Shown here piece after piece: positions 16,075-25,302 of a stretch of 52,050 nucleotides of DNA. The position numbers and the translations under genes are program-made. The notes under the pieces were generated by a model that was not told the origin of the DNA, did no database searches, and was given only the letters and a program-made list of their open reading frames with translations. How positions within the stretch are numbered: position 1 is the first letter of the stretch; each line of letters starts with the position of its first letter. Origin of the DNA: UBA1757 sp045627385 (GTDB taxonomy: Bacteria > Bacteroidota > Bacteroidia > Bacteroidales > UBA1402); assembly GCA_045627385.1 (NCBI GenBank), contig JAZQNO010000008.1:1-52050 (forward strand). The letters are read 5' to 3'.

Positions 16075-17040
16075 TTAGTCTGCCGGCTGGCAGATGACAG
16101 GTGCCTGTTGGAAACCTCTCAGATAGTCGGCCACAGGCATGGCTTTCTTGCCCGCCGTCTGAATGCGTTCCAAACGCACCCGGCCGTCGGCCGTGGCCAC
16201 TTCGATGCCGTGGCGGCCGTCGCTGTACACCCGGCCCGCGGCATCTGCGCCGCCCGATTCCACGACGGAAATCTCAAACACTTTGAACACGCAGGGCTGA
16301 CCGTTTACACAGAACTCGGTCCAGGCCGAAGGGTAGGGAGCCAGGCCTCTGACAAAATTGAAGATGTCTGCCGACGGCCGGTTCCAGTCGATGCGGGTGT
16401 TTTCCTTGAAAAGTTTCGGTGCGGGTTTCAGCGCGTCGCTTTCCTCTTGGGGAATGGCACGGCGCGCGCCGCCGTCCAGCAGCATGTCCACCGTCTTGGG
16501 CACCAGGGCGGCGCCCAGCTCCATCAGCCGGTCGTGCACCGAACCGGTCGTCTCGTCAGGCGCAATGCCGATGGATTCCTGAAGCAGAATGTCGCCCGTG
16601 TCGATTTCCTGCTTGAGCAGAAACGTGGTCACCCCCGTGCGCTTTTCGCCGTTGATGACCGCCCAGTGGATGGGCGCGGCACCCCGGTACTGGGGCAGGA
16701 GAGAAGCGTGCAGATTGAAAGTGCCCATGGGCGGCATGCTCCAGACCGCTTCCGGCAACATGCGGAAAGCCACTACAATCTGCAGGTCGGCCTTGAACGA
16801 ACGCAAGCGTTCGAGAAAAGCCTCGTCCTTCAGCCGTTCGGGCTGCAGCACCGGCAGACCCGCCTCCAGCGCATACTGCTTCACGGGCGACGACTGCATC
16901 TTCATGCCCCGGCCGATGGGCTTGTCGGGCATGGTGACCACAGCCACCACCTTATAACCGTTCTCAATCAAAGATTTAAGGGGCGCAACGGCAAATTCCG
17001 GCGTCCCCATATAAATAATGGAAAGATCCTCTTTTCTCAT
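16075..17040 (-). CDS. fmt: Methionyl-tRNA formyltransferase
   Basis: Fmt formylates initiator Met-tRNA with 10-formyl-THF to start protein synthesis. The 321 residues match the usual length. Motifs: the N-terminal IIYMGTPEFAVAPL, the PDKPIGRG loop, and the catalytic block NLHASLLPQYRGAAPIHWAV with the conserved His and downstream TGVTTFLL...DTGDIL. The C-terminal OB-like tRNA-binding region (about 210-315) is complete. Its start overlaps the rpe stop by four bases (ATGA), so the two genes are translationally coupled. Confidence 0.96.
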   Translation of the reverse strand: MRKEDLSIIYMGTPEFAVAPLKSLIENGYKVVAVVTMPDKPIGRGMKMQSSPVKQYALEAGLPVLQPERLKDEAFLERLRSFKADLQIVVAFRMLPEAVWSMPPMGTFNLHASLLPQYRGAAPIHWAVINGEKRTGVTTFLLKQEIDTGDILLQESIGIAPDETTGSVHDRLMELGAALVPKTVDMLLDGGARRAIPQEESDALKPAPKLFKENTRIDWNRPSADIFNFVRGLAPYPSAWTEFCVNGQPCVFKVFEISVVESGGADAAGRVYSDGRHGIEVATADGRVRLERIQTAGKKAMPVADYLRGFQQAPVICQPAD

Positions 17041-17684
17041 TTCTTCATCCGGGCAATCACTTCCTCAGGATTGGGAGCCTTGAACACGAAACTGCCCGAA
17101 ACCAGCACATCGGCACCCGTCTGGAAAAGCTTTTCGCAGTTGTCGAAGCACACGCCGCCGTCGATTTCGATGAGGGCGCGGCTGTGGCGGCGCTCGATGA
17201 GTTCGCGCAGGTCGGCAATCTTGCGATAGGTGTTCTCGATGAAGGTCTGGCCGCCGAATCCCGGGTTGACCGACATCAGCAGCACCAGGTCGAGCTCTTC
17301 GATGATGTCTTCCAGCAGGCAGACCGGCGTGTGCGGATTCAGCGTGACGCCCGCCTTCATGCCGGCGCGGTGGATTTCGGAAACCACGCGGTGCAGATGG
17401 GTGCAGGCCTCATAGTGCACGTTCATCATATAGGCGCCCAGATGCTGCACCTCAGGAATGAACTTCTGCGGTTCCACAATCATCAGATGCACGTCGAGCG
17501 GCTTCTGACAGATCTTGGCGACCGATTCCAGCACGGGAAAACCAAAGGAAATGTTGGGCACGAACACACCGTCCATCACATCCAGATGGAGCCAGTCGGC
17601 CTGGCTGCGGTTGATCATGTCGATGTCTTGCTGCAGGTTGGCGAAATTGGCCGAAAGCAGCGATGGGGCAATCATTCGCTTCAT
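17037..17684 (-). CDS. rpe: Ribulose-phosphate 3-epimerase
   Basis: Rpe interconverts ribulose-5-phosphate and xylulose-5-phosphate in the pentose phosphate pathway. The 215-residue protein has the family blocks IAPSLLSANFANL, HLDVMDGVFVPNISFG (metal-binding His and catalytic Asp), VNPGFGGQTFI and EIDGGV (second catalytic Asp). Length and motifs are normal. It is first in a short operon with fmt and possibly the GH2-like gene; a good -7 promoter box lies about 33 bases upstream. Confidence 0.96.
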   Translation of the reverse strand: MKRMIAPSLLSANFANLQQDIDMINRSQADWLHLDVMDGVFVPNISFGFPVLESVAKICQKPLDVHLMIVEPQKFIPEVQHLGAYMMNVHYEACTHLHRVVSEIHRAGMKAGVTLNPHTPVCLLEDIIEELDLVLLMSVNPGFGGQTFIENTYRKIADLRELIERRHSRALIEIDGGVCFDNCEKLFQTGADVLVSGSFVFKAPNPEEVIARMKK

Positions 17685-17716
17685 ACTTCAATTCGTCTCT
17701 GGCGTATAGAGACGTG

Positions 17717-17724
17717 CAAAGGTA
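17717..17724 (-). promoter_or_regulatory. -7 box upstream of rpe-fmt
   Basis: The minus strand reads TACCTTTG, an exact TAnnTTTG match, about 33 bases before the rpe start codon. No clear -33 TTTG was found at the usual spacing. Confidence 0.55.
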
Positions 17725-17856
17725 CGCAAAAAATCCAATGTTGATTGTCTGGGACCGGCAGAAGAAAGCGTCTGACTGTTCACTGAAGAAGAAATTGAAG
17801 AAGTAGCATTCTGATCCATAGGCATTGTCTTGGCGATTACATCCTATAAAACGAAA

Positions 17857-17893
17857 CATCCGGCCGTATATTGTATGACCGGATGCTTTTTTT
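17857..17893. terminator. Stem-loop with T-run between the sigma factor gene and rpe
   Basis: CATCCGG (17857-17863) pairs with CCGGATG (17879-17885), followed on the plus strand by seven T. Both flanking genes run on the minus strand, so it would end transcription of the sigma factor gene (where the T-run is weaker) and could block read-through from the other side. Position downstream of the sigma gene supports a terminator role. Confidence 0.5.
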
Positions 17894-17939
17894 GAGAGAA
17901 AAACGGAAAAACCGCCCGCAAGGCCCGCAGGCCCGCCGC

Positions 17940-18533
17940 TCAAACGGCCAGCGAAAGATTGGCCTCGTCGGCCATGCGCCGCATGTTCAGCACGGCATAG
18001 CGCATGCGGCCCAGCGCCGTGTTGATGCTCACCCCCGTCAGGTCGGCGATCTCCTTGAAACTCAGATCCTGGTAGAAACGCAGCCACACCACTTCGCGCT
18101 GCACGTCGGGCAGGTGGTTCATCAGACGGTTCACGTCTTTCAGCACCTGGTCGCGCACCATGGCGTCTTCCACGTTCTCCTCCGAAAAACGGCGGTCGTT
18201 GAAGATGTCCATGTCTTCGAACTCGTCGTTGGAGACCGTGTTCTCGTTGCGCTCGCGGCGGAAAATGTCGCCCATCAGATTGTGCGCGATGCGGCAGAGC
18301 CACGAGAAGAAATGGCCGTTCTCGGTGTAGCGGCCCTGCTTGATGGCCATGATGGCCTTCACGAAAGTATCCTGGAAAATGTCTTCCGCCAGATCGCGGT
18401 TGCGCACGATGAGCAGAATATAGTTGTAGAGCCGGTCTTTGTGCCGGTCCAACAGAATATCGAACGACTGATTGTCACCATTTGCAAACAATTCGACCAA
18501 CTTGTCGTCGGTCAGCTGGATTTTAGCTTCCAT
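17940..18533 (-). CDS. ECF-type RNA polymerase sigma factor
   Basis: This 197-residue sigma-70 family protein has only regions 2 and 4, as in extracytoplasmic-function sigma factors. Region 2 (about 25-95) includes HKDRLYNYILLIVRNRDLAEDIFQDTF and FFSWLCRIAHNLMGDIFRRE. Region 4 (about 130-185) has LPDVQREVVWLRFYQDLSFKEIADLTGV, a helix-turn-helix for the -35 element. No anti-sigma gene is adjacent, so it does not look like a FecI/FecR pair. It may be one of the ECF sigma factors that Bacteroidales conserve near housekeeping genes. Its regulon is unknown. Confidence 0.92.
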   Translation of the reverse strand: MEAKIQLTDDKLVELFANGDNQSFDILLDRHKDRLYNYILLIVRNRDLAEDIFQDTFVKAIMAIKQGRYTENGHFFSWLCRIAHNLMGDIFRRERNENTVSNDEFEDMDIFNDRRFSEENVEDAMVRDQVLKDVNRLMNHLPDVQREVVWLRFYQDLSFKEIADLTGVSINTALGRMRYAVLNMRRMADEANLSLAV

Positions 18534-18605
18534 TTCACTCTTGTTTTAAAGAAAAAAGAGTAATGGTGAATCGTATAGGCAAATGAGTTTTAGGGTTTAA
18601 CGCTG

Positions 18606-18637
18606 CAAAGGAACGGCCTTTTTCTGAGAAAAACAAA
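18606..18637 (-). promoter_or_regulatory. Candidate promoter of the ECF sigma factor gene
   Basis: The minus strand has TTTG (18634-18637) and TTCCTTTG (18606-18613) separated by 20 bases. The -7 box deviates in one of the two conserved leading bases (TT in place of TA). The leader to the ATG at 18533 would be about 65 bases. Confidence 0.45.
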
Positions 18638-18716
18638 TTCCGGCTGAAAATTTTTTGTTGCAAATGCCGCGATTTATTGTGTTCTTTGCCCTTCGAAACG
18701 CAGTTTCCCGTATCTG

Positions 18717-20495
18717 ATGGTTGAAGAGAAAGACTGGTATCTGAAAATGATTCTTTGGCGCGAGAAGCACATCAAAGAATCCACGTTCATCCTGCTGCTG
18801 GCTTTGGCGGTGGGGCTGCTCACGTCTTTCGCGGCCTGGCTGCTCAAGTTTCTCATAGAAGGCCTGCACGAGGCGGTGGTCTGGACGGTCGACTCTCTCG
18901 AAGCCCGCTGGCTCTACATCGTATTCCCGGCGCTGGGCATCCTGCTGACCGCGCTCTTCGTGCGTTTCGTCGTCAGAGACGACATCGGCCACGGCATCAC
19001 CAAGATTCTCTACTCCATCTCGCGCCGTCAGGGCCGCATCAAGCGCCACAACACCTGGACTTCGGTCGTGGCCAGTTCCATCACCATCGGTCTGGGCGGA
19101 TCGGTCGGAGCCGAGGCGCCCATCGTGCTCACCGGCAGTGCCATCGGCAGCAATCTGGGCAGTTTCTTCAAGATGAACCAGAAAACCCTGATGGTGCTTA
19201 TCGGATGCGGTGCCGCAGGTGCCATCGCCGGCATCTTCAAAGCGCCCATCGCGGGTCTGGTCTTTGCCATCGAAGTGCTTATGCTCGACTTCACGGCCGC
19301 TTCCATGATGCCTATGCTTGTGTCGAGTGTCACGGCGGCCACGCTCACCTATATCGTATCGGGCACGCAGGCCACTTTCGCCTTTGCGGGCGACGACATC
19401 TTCCGCCTGGCCAACATCCCCTGGGTGCTGGTGCTGGGCATCTGCTGCGGCTTTGCCTCGCTGCACATCATCCGTGGCATGGATATCGTGGAGCGCTGGT
19501 TCAAGCGCCGCCGCCCGGAGGTGAAGATCATTCTGGGCGCCTTGCTCCTGGGCTTGCTCATTTTTCTCTTCCCGGCTTTCTACGGCGAAGGCTACGACAT
19601 CATCGAGATGCTCATCAACAACCGGGCCGACGCTCTTCTGCTCGACAGTCCTTTCAGCGCGCAGACGGGCCGTTTCTGGTTTCTGATGGTCTATTGCCTG
19701 CTCATCATCTTTTTCAAGGTCACCGCTTCGGCCACCACCAACGGTGCCGGCGGCGTGGGCGGTGTCTTCGCTCCGACGCTGTTCATTGGCGCTTTCGTGG
19801 GTTTTGTGCTGGCCTCGGTGCTGCGTCATTTCGGTCTGGACACTGTTTCCAGCGCCAACTTTGCTCTCATGGGCATGGCCGGTCTCATGAGCGGTGTCAT
19901 GCATGCGCCTCTCACGGGCATTTTCCTCATTGCCGAACTCACCGGGGGCTACCAGCTTTTCCTGCCGCTGATGATTGTGGCTGTGATGTCTTTCCTCACG
20001 ATCCGTCTGTTCGAGAAGCACAGTATCTATTCCATGCGTCTGGCTCAGAAGGGCCAGCTTGTGACGCACCACAAGGACAAGGCTGTGCTCACGCTCATGA
20101 AGATGGAGAATGTCATCGAGACCGATTTCGACACGGTCGATCCGGAGATGTACTTGGGCGACCTGGTCAAAGTCATCTCCAAGGCCCACCGCAACGTCTT
20201 CCCCGTGGTCGACGGCGAGGGCACTTTTCTGGGCTTTGTGCTTCTTGACGACATCCGCAACATCATGTTCCGTCCCGAACTCTACCGCCGATTCAAAGTG
20301 CGCAAACTGATGATATCGCCCCCCGCCGTGCTCCACGACCACGACTCCATGGAGGCCGTCATGCGCATCTTCGACGACACCAACGCCTGGAACCTCCCCG
20401 TCGTAGACCAAGACAACCACTACGTAGGCTTCGTCTCCAAATCCAAAATCTTCAACTCCTACAGAAAAGTACTCGTGCACTTCTCGGATGAGTAG
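18717..20495 (+). CDS. ClC-family chloride transporter with CBS pair
   Basis: This 592-residue membrane protein moves chloride, either as a channel or a Cl-/H+ antiporter. ClC signatures: GSVGAEAPIVLTG, the position of GREGP with the gating glutamate kept, GIFKAPIAGLVFAIE, where the last glutamate matches the proton glutamate of antiporters, and NGAGGVGGVFAPTLFIGAF. After the membrane region two CBS domains follow (about 455-515 and 530-590; FPVVDGEGTFLGFV and LPVVDQDNHYVGFV), likely nucleotide-sensing. An alternative ATG lies ten codons inside. It is 42 bases upstream of the comEC-like gene, but that gene has its own promoter-like box. Confidence 0.92.
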   Translation: MVEEKDWYLKMILWREKHIKESTFILLLALAVGLLTSFAAWLLKFLIEGLHEAVVWTVDSLEARWLYIVFPALGILLTALFVRFVVRDDIGHGITKILYSISRRQGRIKRHNTWTSVVASSITIGLGGSVGAEAPIVLTGSAIGSNLGSFFKMNQKTLMVLIGCGAAGAIAGIFKAPIAGLVFAIEVLMLDFTAASMMPMLVSSVTAATLTYIVSGTQATFAFAGDDIFRLANIPWVLVLGICCGFASLHIIRGMDIVERWFKRRRPEVKIILGALLLGLLIFLFPAFYGEGYDIIEMLINNRADALLLDSPFSAQTGRFWFLMVYCLLIIFFKVTASATTNGAGGVGGVFAPTLFIGAFVGFVLASVLRHFGLDTVSSANFALMGMAGLMSGVMHAPLTGIFLIAELTGGYQLFLPLMIVAVMSFLTIRLFEKHSIYSMRLAQKGQLVTHHKDKAVLTLMKMENVIETDFDTVDPEMYLGDLVKVISKAHRNVFPVVDGEGTFLGFVLLDDIRNIMFRPELYRRFKVRKLMISPPAVLHDHDSMEAVMRIFDDTNAWNLPVVDQDNHYVGFVSKSKIFNSYRKVLVHFSDE

Positions 20496-20506
20496 GTTTT
20501 TTTTTG

Positions 20507-20534
20507 AGTATCTTTGCCAGACCTCAAAGATACT
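20507..20534. promoter_or_regulatory. Inverted repeat carrying -7 boxes on both strands, upstream of comEC
   Basis: AGTATCTTTG (20507-20516) and CAAAGATACT (20525-20534) form a perfect 10-base inverted repeat around CCAGACCT. Each arm contains TATCTTTG, so a Bacteroidota -7 box faces out on both strands. It lies between the ClC stop and the ATG at 20538. It could be a promoter with a symmetric operator, or an RNA hairpin directly before the start codon. Confidence 0.5.
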
Positions 20535-20537
20535 GCC

Positions 20538-22256
20538 ATGTCGAAAAACACTTTCTCCGACGTTCTCGGACGTCTGCCTTACCTGTTTTTGTCTCTTGCC
20601 CTGATAGCCGGCATGCTGCTGGCTACAGTCCTCGAGGAACATCCCGTAAGTTTTTTCCAATCGCCTCCGGCCCTTTGGACGGCTCTGTCTGCGCTGGCGG
20701 TCTTTGCGACCGTGTGGTGGCTGTCACGACGCTGGTGCCTGAGAAATGCCCGTACGCTGCTGCTCCTGATGTGTTTTCTGATCCTGGGATACGAATGTAT
20801 GGACCGGCAGTTTGAACGGGCGGCTTTTCCAGAAGCGCAGATGGAAACCGCGGCGAAAAGCCTGTTCCACGTGCGCCTGCTGGAAAAGCCGCAGGAAAAG
20901 CCCCGCTCCACACAGTGCAGGGTAGAAGTGGTGTCGGCCGACTCCGCGGACTGGCATCAACGTCGCATCCAGCTCTCATTGCCGCCCGATTCGACCCTTC
21001 TGCCGCTTCTGCCGGGTCAGGAACTGCTCGTGCGCTGTCGGCCGACGCCCATCCGCAACTTTTCGGCCGATTTCGACTATGAGACCTATATGAAAAGGAA
21101 GGGCTACTGCGCCCGGGCTTTTGTGTCTGAAGGCGACTGGAAGCTGCTGGCGCCAGTCCGCGGGAACTTCTTCACGACGGGCCAGCTGCGCGTGGCTTCC
21201 GAGCGGGCTCGGCTGCACCTGCTCGACATTTACCGTCAGGGCGGGATAGACGGCGCGCAGCTGGCCCTGGTGGCCGCTCTGACACTTGGCAAGAAAGACC
21301 TGATGGACGAAGAAACCCGCGCCAAATTCGCTACGGCCGGTGTGGCCCACATTCTGGCGGTCAGCGGCATGCACGTCGGCATCATCTGCGGTCTGCTGTC
21401 TTTCCTGATGAGGTGGCTGCTGGCCTTCCTGCCCGTCCGTCGGCGCAGAGTGCCCACTCAACTCGTCCTGGTGCTCCTGCTGTGGGGCTACGCTTTCCTG
21501 ACCGGTCTGTCGGCCTCGGTCATCCGTGCCGTGCTGATGTACAGCGTAGCCGCATTGGGCATCTGCCTGCAAAGGCGTTCGCCCAGCTGGAACACCTTGG
21601 GCTTCGCCGCCTTCGTCATGCTGCTTGCGCGTCCGCTTTACCTCTTCGACCTGGGCTTTCAGCTCAGTTTCATCGCCGTCGCTTCCATACTATGGCTGCT
21701 GCCCATTTTCCAGCGTTATTTCCGTCTGGACTTCGACCCCAACCTTGCGGCGTGCTTCGGCTACGCCAAAGGGGTCAAAAACTATTTTCTCCAACTGCTG
21801 GCGCTTTCGCTGGCGGCGCAGATAGGCACCGCTCCGATTTCCATCTACCATTTCCATCAGTTCCCCAATTATTTCTTCTTGAGCAACCTGCTGCTGGTGC
21901 CCCTTTCGGCCGTCATCACTTATGCCGCTTTGGGCTTCCTGCTGAGCCATGCCATTTCTTCCATATTTCCGTCCATTCTCCCAACTGTTTTCAAATACGC
22001 GATTCCTGAGGCCTCAAAAACAGCCGGAATCGACTCCCAAGTGCTTGCATTTCTGGGAAAAGCCCTCGATTGCTTGTTGAAACTCTTCTGCCGCACGGCG
22101 GACTGGATCGACACTTTGCCCGGCGCACTCAGCCAAGGGCTATGGCCCACAAATGCAGAAGTGATGATTGCCTACACACTTCTCATCCTCGCCATTTCAA
22201 TTTCACAGAATAAAGTGTACCTTTACACCCTCAATCGCTGGGCACACGGCGTTTGA
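20538..22256 (+). CDS. ComEC/Rec2-family DNA-uptake channel-like protein
   Basis: This 572-residue polytopic membrane protein starts at the ATG at 20538; the longer frame begins at a TTG within the promoter box. It has an N-terminal DUF4131-like part (about 20-200) with two hydrophobic segments and YETYMKRKGYCARAFV, and then the competence domain with LTLGKKDLMDEETRAKFA and AHILAVSGMHVGIICGLLSF, the ComEC hallmark. The C-terminal metallo-beta-lactamase domain of long ComEC proteins is absent, as is common in this phylum. In competent bacteria ComEC passes single-stranded DNA across the inner membrane; competence here is not shown. Confidence 0.88.
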   Translation: MSKNTFSDVLGRLPYLFLSLALIAGMLLATVLEEHPVSFFQSPPALWTALSALAVFATVWWLSRRWCLRNARTLLLLMCFLILGYECMDRQFERAAFPEAQMETAAKSLFHVRLLEKPQEKPRSTQCRVEVVSADSADWHQRRIQLSLPPDSTLLPLLPGQELLVRCRPTPIRNFSADFDYETYMKRKGYCARAFVSEGDWKLLAPVRGNFFTTGQLRVASERARLHLLDIYRQGGIDGAQLALVAALTLGKKDLMDEETRAKFATAGVAHILAVSGMHVGIICGLLSFLMRWLLAFLPVRRRRVPTQLVLVLLLWGYAFLTGLSASVIRAVLMYSVAALGICLQRRSPSWNTLGFAAFVMLLARPLYLFDLGFQLSFIAVASILWLLPIFQRYFRLDFDPNLAACFGYAKGVKNYFLQLLALSLAAQIGTAPISIYHFHQFPNYFFLSNLLLVPLSAVITYAALGFLLSHAISSIFPSILPTVFKYAIPEASKTAGIDSQVLAFLGKALDCLLKLFCRTADWIDTLPGALSQGLWPTNAEVMIAYTLLILAISISQNKVYLYTLNRWAHGV

Positions 22257-22278
22257 AATTTTTCAACAGCATACCGAT

Positions 22279-23313
22279 ATGGTCAAACCTCTGATAACAG
22301 ACACCTTCCTGTCGACGGTAGCCGAGGCCATCGCCCGTAAAGACCGCTTTGTCGTGCTCGCCCACGAAAAGCCCGACGGCGACGCCATAGGCTCCAGCCT
22401 CGGACTCAGCAACTGGCTCCGCGAAAACCAACTGCAGGCCGACGTCATACTCCCCACACCCTGCCCCCAAAACTTCAAATGGATGCCCGGGATGCAACAC
22501 CTGCATATATACGAAACCGAGCCCCAGACATGCCAGCAGCTCCTCCAACAGGCCCACCTGCTCTTCTTCCTCGACATGAACGCCCTCAGCCGCACCGGAG
22601 CCACCCTCAAAACCATCCTCCCAAGCTATCTCGAAAACAAAGCCAGCCTGCTGCTCGACCACCACGAAAACCAGCAAAACTTCACCCGCCAGAGCCACGC
22701 ACAGCCCGGCGCCTCATCCACCTGCGAACTCGTCTACCGGCTCATCAGCCAACTCAGCGGCCAAGAAACCCTCAGCCCCCAAGTCTCCACCTGCCTGCTC
22801 AGCGGCATCATGACCGATACCGGCTGCTTCGCCTACAGCAGCAGCCACCCCGAACTCTACGAAACCGTAGCCGCACTGCTCCGCAGCGGCATCGAAAAAA
22901 ACGACATCTACCAAGCCATATTCCGCAACCAGTCGGTAGACAGCGTGAAAATGTCCGCCTACGTACTCGGACAGAAAATGCAACTCTTCCCCCAGTACAA
23001 AGCCGCCGTGATGAGCATCAACGCCCAAGAAATCGCACGCTACCGAATAGAGCCCGGCGACTTCGAAGGCCTCGTGAACAAACCCCTCGAAATGCGCGGC
23101 GTGACACTGTCGGTATTCCTCCGCGAAGAAGACACCGTCCGCATCTCCTTCCGCTCCCTGGGCAACTTCAATGTAGACCGCATGGCATCCGAGCTGTTCG
23201 GCGGCGGAGGCCACTTCAACGCAGCCGGCGCCCGATACAGCGGCCCCTTCGACGAAGCCGTCAGACGCGTCACAGACGCCATACCCCATTATTGCCAAAA
23301 CATCAGCAAATGA
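22279..23313 (+). CDS. DHH/DHHA1 phosphoesterase (NrnA-like oligoribonuclease / pAp phosphatase)
   Basis: This 344-residue cytosolic enzyme of the DHH superfamily has the metal-binding motif HEKPDGDAIGSSLGL (about 25-40), the DHH motif in LLLDHHENQ and the C-terminal DHHA1 signature GGGGHFNAAGA. NrnA proteins degrade very short RNA fragments and hydrolyse pAp or linear dinucleotides. The ATG at 22279 removes a tail that overlaps comEC. It is 22 bases downstream of comEC and its stop overlaps the DUF4827 start, which places it in one operon with both. Confidence 0.92.
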   Translation: MVKPLITDTFLSTVAEAIARKDRFVVLAHEKPDGDAIGSSLGLSNWLRENQLQADVILPTPCPQNFKWMPGMQHLHIYETEPQTCQQLLQQAHLLFFLDMNALSRTGATLKTILPSYLENKASLLLDHHENQQNFTRQSHAQPGASSTCELVYRLISQLSGQETLSPQVSTCLLSGIMTDTGCFAYSSSHPELYETVAALLRSGIEKNDIYQAIFRNQSVDSVKMSAYVLGQKMQLFPQYKAAVMSINAQEIARYRIEPGDFEGLVNKPLEMRGVTLSVFLREEDTVRISFRSLGNFNVDRMASELFGGGGHFNAAGARYSGPFDEAVRRVTDAIPHYCQNISK

Positions 23314-23891
23314 ACGATATGAAAAGAAAAGCTTGCGCCGCAGGGCTCCTGACACTCCTGGTCCTGCTCTTCAGCGCCTGTAAGGACACCAAGACCTATG
23401 CCGAACAGCTGGCCGAAATGCAGGAATCCATCGAAAAATTCCTCGATGCCCACCACTCACAGGTGGTCGGTAAACAGCCCGCAACGCTGCCCTGGATCGG
23501 CGCCGACAGCAGCCTGCTCTACTACAAAACCCCCTCGGGACTCTACATCCACGTCATCGACACCGGCCTGTCTGCCGGAAATGTCAGAAAAGGACAGGTG
23601 GCACTGGTGCGCTACACCGAGATGAGCGTCAAAGGCGACAGCGCCACCTATTCCAACATGAGCGGCAATTCCCAGCCCGTGAAAATCTGCTACGGCAACG
23701 TCAATACCGGCCAGAGCAACACCTACTACTGGGGCGACTGCCAGGCCTGGCACGAAGCCCTGCAGTATGTCGGCGACGGCGGCCATGTGAAAATCATCGC
23801 CCCCAACGACCTGGGCATGCCCATCTACAACAACAGCAACTACGAACTGCTGGCCCACTATTACGAACTCAAGTATACCTTTTGGAAATGA
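23310..23891 (+). CDS. DUF4827 lipoprotein, FKBP-like
   Basis: This 193-residue predicted lipoprotein has a lipobox LLFSAC about 24 residues from the start. The mature part contains YYKTPSGLYIHVIDTG, VALVRYTEMSV and VKIIAPNDLGMP, which resemble an FKBP-type peptidyl-prolyl isomerase fold as in DUF4827. The active-site aromatics of true FKBP were not checked by alignment, so isomerase activity is uncertain. The first ATG (23310) overlaps the DHH stop (ATGA); a second at 23319 is equally possible. Its own stop overlaps the glmM start, giving a tightly coupled operon. Confidence 0.8.
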   Translation: MNDMKRKACAAGLLTLLVLLFSACKDTKTYAEQLAEMQESIEKFLDAHHSQVVGKQPATLPWIGADSSLLYYKTPSGLYIHVIDTGLSAGNVRKGQVALVRYTEMSVKGDSATYSNMSGNSQPVKICYGNVNTGQSNTYYWGDCQAWHEALQYVGDGGHVKIIAPNDLGMPIYNNSNYELLAHYYELKYTFWK

Positions 23892-25270
23892 ATCAGTTGA
23901 TCAAATCAATCTCCGGCATTCGCGGAGTCATCGGCGGATCGGCCGACAACAGCCTGAATCCGTTCAATATAAGTAAGTTCACAGCTGCCTACGCCCTTTG
24001 GATCCGCGAGCACTCCACCCGCGGCTCCAAGACCATAGTGGTGGGCCGCGACGCCCGCATCTCGGGCGAAATGGTCTTCCAGGTAGTCTCCGGCACCCTC
24101 ATGGGCATGGGATTCGACGTGCTCGACATAGGTCTGGCCACCACACCCACCACCGAACTGGCCGTCACCATGTCGGGCAGCGACGGCGGCATCATCCTCA
24201 CCGCCAGCCACAACCCCCGCCAGTGGAACGCCCTGAAGCTCCTCAACCAGGACGGCGAATTCTTCGACAAGGCAGCCGGACAGTACGTCATAGACATGGC
24301 CTCGCGCGACGACTTCGAATTTCCTCCGGTCGACCAATTGGGCCATCTGCGCCATGCCGACTATACCCAAGCCCACATCGATGCCGTGCTGGCCCTGCCC
24401 CTGGTCGACGTGGAAGCCATCCGCAAGGCCGGTTTCAGCGTGGCCATCGACACCGTCAACTCGGTCGGCGGCATCGTGCTTCCCCGCCTGCTCGAGCAGC
24501 TGGGCGTGAAACGCGTGAAGACCCTCTACGCCGAGCCCACGGGCGATTTCCAACACAATCCCGAACCTCTGGAAAAGAACCTCGGCGACATCATGAACCT
24601 CATGCGCCAGGGCGGACAGGACGTGGCCTTCGTGGTGGATCCCGATGTGGACCGCCTGGCCATCATCTGCGAAAACGGCGACATGTTCGGCGAAGAGTAC
24701 ACCCTGGTGTCCTGCGCCGACTACGTGCTCTCACACACGCCCGGCAACACCTGCTCCAATCTGAGCAGCACCCGTGCCCTGAGCGATGTCACCCGCCGTC
24801 ACGGAGGCTCTTACAGCGCTTCGGCCGTGGGCGAGCTCAATGTGGTGGCCTGCATGAAAGCCACCAAGGCCGTCATCGGCGGCGAAGGCAACGGAGGTGT
24901 CATCTATCCCGAAATCCATTACGGCCGCGACGCCCTGGTAGGCATCGCCCTCTTCCTGAGCCATCTGGCCCACAAAGGCTGCAAAGTGAGCCAGCTGCGC
25001 GCGCAGTATCCGGCCTACTATATGGACAAGCAGCGCATCGACCTCACGCCCGAAATCAGTCTGGAAGCCATCTTCAAGGCGCTGAAACAGCGTTTTGCCT
25101 CCGAACGCATCACCGACATCGACGGTGTGAAAATCGATTTTCCCGACCGCTGGGTGCACGTGCGCGGCTCCAACACCGAACCGATCGCCCGCATCTACAC
25201 CGAGGCGCCCACAGCCGCCGAGGCCCATCAGCTGGCCGAAGACATCCGCGATTTCGTGCTGAGCATCTGA
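23888..25270 (+). CDS. glmM: Phosphoglucosamine mutase (phosphohexomutase family)
   Basis: This 460-residue cytosolic enzyme converts glucosamine-6-phosphate to glucosamine-1-phosphate for peptidoglycan and LPS precursors. Features: ISGIRGVIGG at the start, the active serine in ILTASHNP (Ser107), the metal-binding loop DPDVDRLA, the sugar-binding loop GGEGNGGVIYP and the phosphate-binding RGSNTEPIARIY near the C-terminus. The loop GEGNGG is typical of the Bacteroidales group annotated as GlmM; phosphomannomutase activity cannot be excluded. The ATG at 23888 overlaps the DUF4827 stop. A strong terminator follows. Confidence 0.88.
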   Translation: MNQLIKSISGIRGVIGGSADNSLNPFNISKFTAAYALWIREHSTRGSKTIVVGRDARISGEMVFQVVSGTLMGMGFDVLDIGLATTPTTELAVTMSGSDGGIILTASHNPRQWNALKLLNQDGEFFDKAAGQYVIDMASRDDFEFPPVDQLGHLRHADYTQAHIDAVLALPLVDVEAIRKAGFSVAIDTVNSVGGIVLPRLLEQLGVKRVKTLYAEPTGDFQHNPEPLEKNLGDIMNLMRQGGQDVAFVVDPDVDRLAIICENGDMFGEEYTLVSCADYVLSHTPGNTCSNLSSTRALSDVTRRHGGSYSASAVGELNVVACMKATKAVIGGEGNGGVIYPEIHYGRDALVGIALFLSHLAHKGCKVSQLRAQYPAYYMDKQRIDLTPEISLEAIFKALKQRFASERITDIDGVKIDFPDRWVHVRGSNTEPIARIYTEAPTAAEAHQLAEDIRDFVLSI

Positions 25271-25302
25271 ACGCCGGTTTTTGCACCCGCGTCAAATAGT
25301 CC

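Noticed and set aside
13506..16097. Open frame of 863 codons on the plus strand
   Set aside because: Antisense shadow of the GH2-like gene, which has a signal peptide and GH2 motifs on the minus strand.
18597..20660. Open frame of 687 codons on the minus strand
   Set aside because: Antisense to the ClC transporter; composition is His/Glu/Asp-rich and biologically implausible, and it crosses the intergenic region into the sigma factor promoter.
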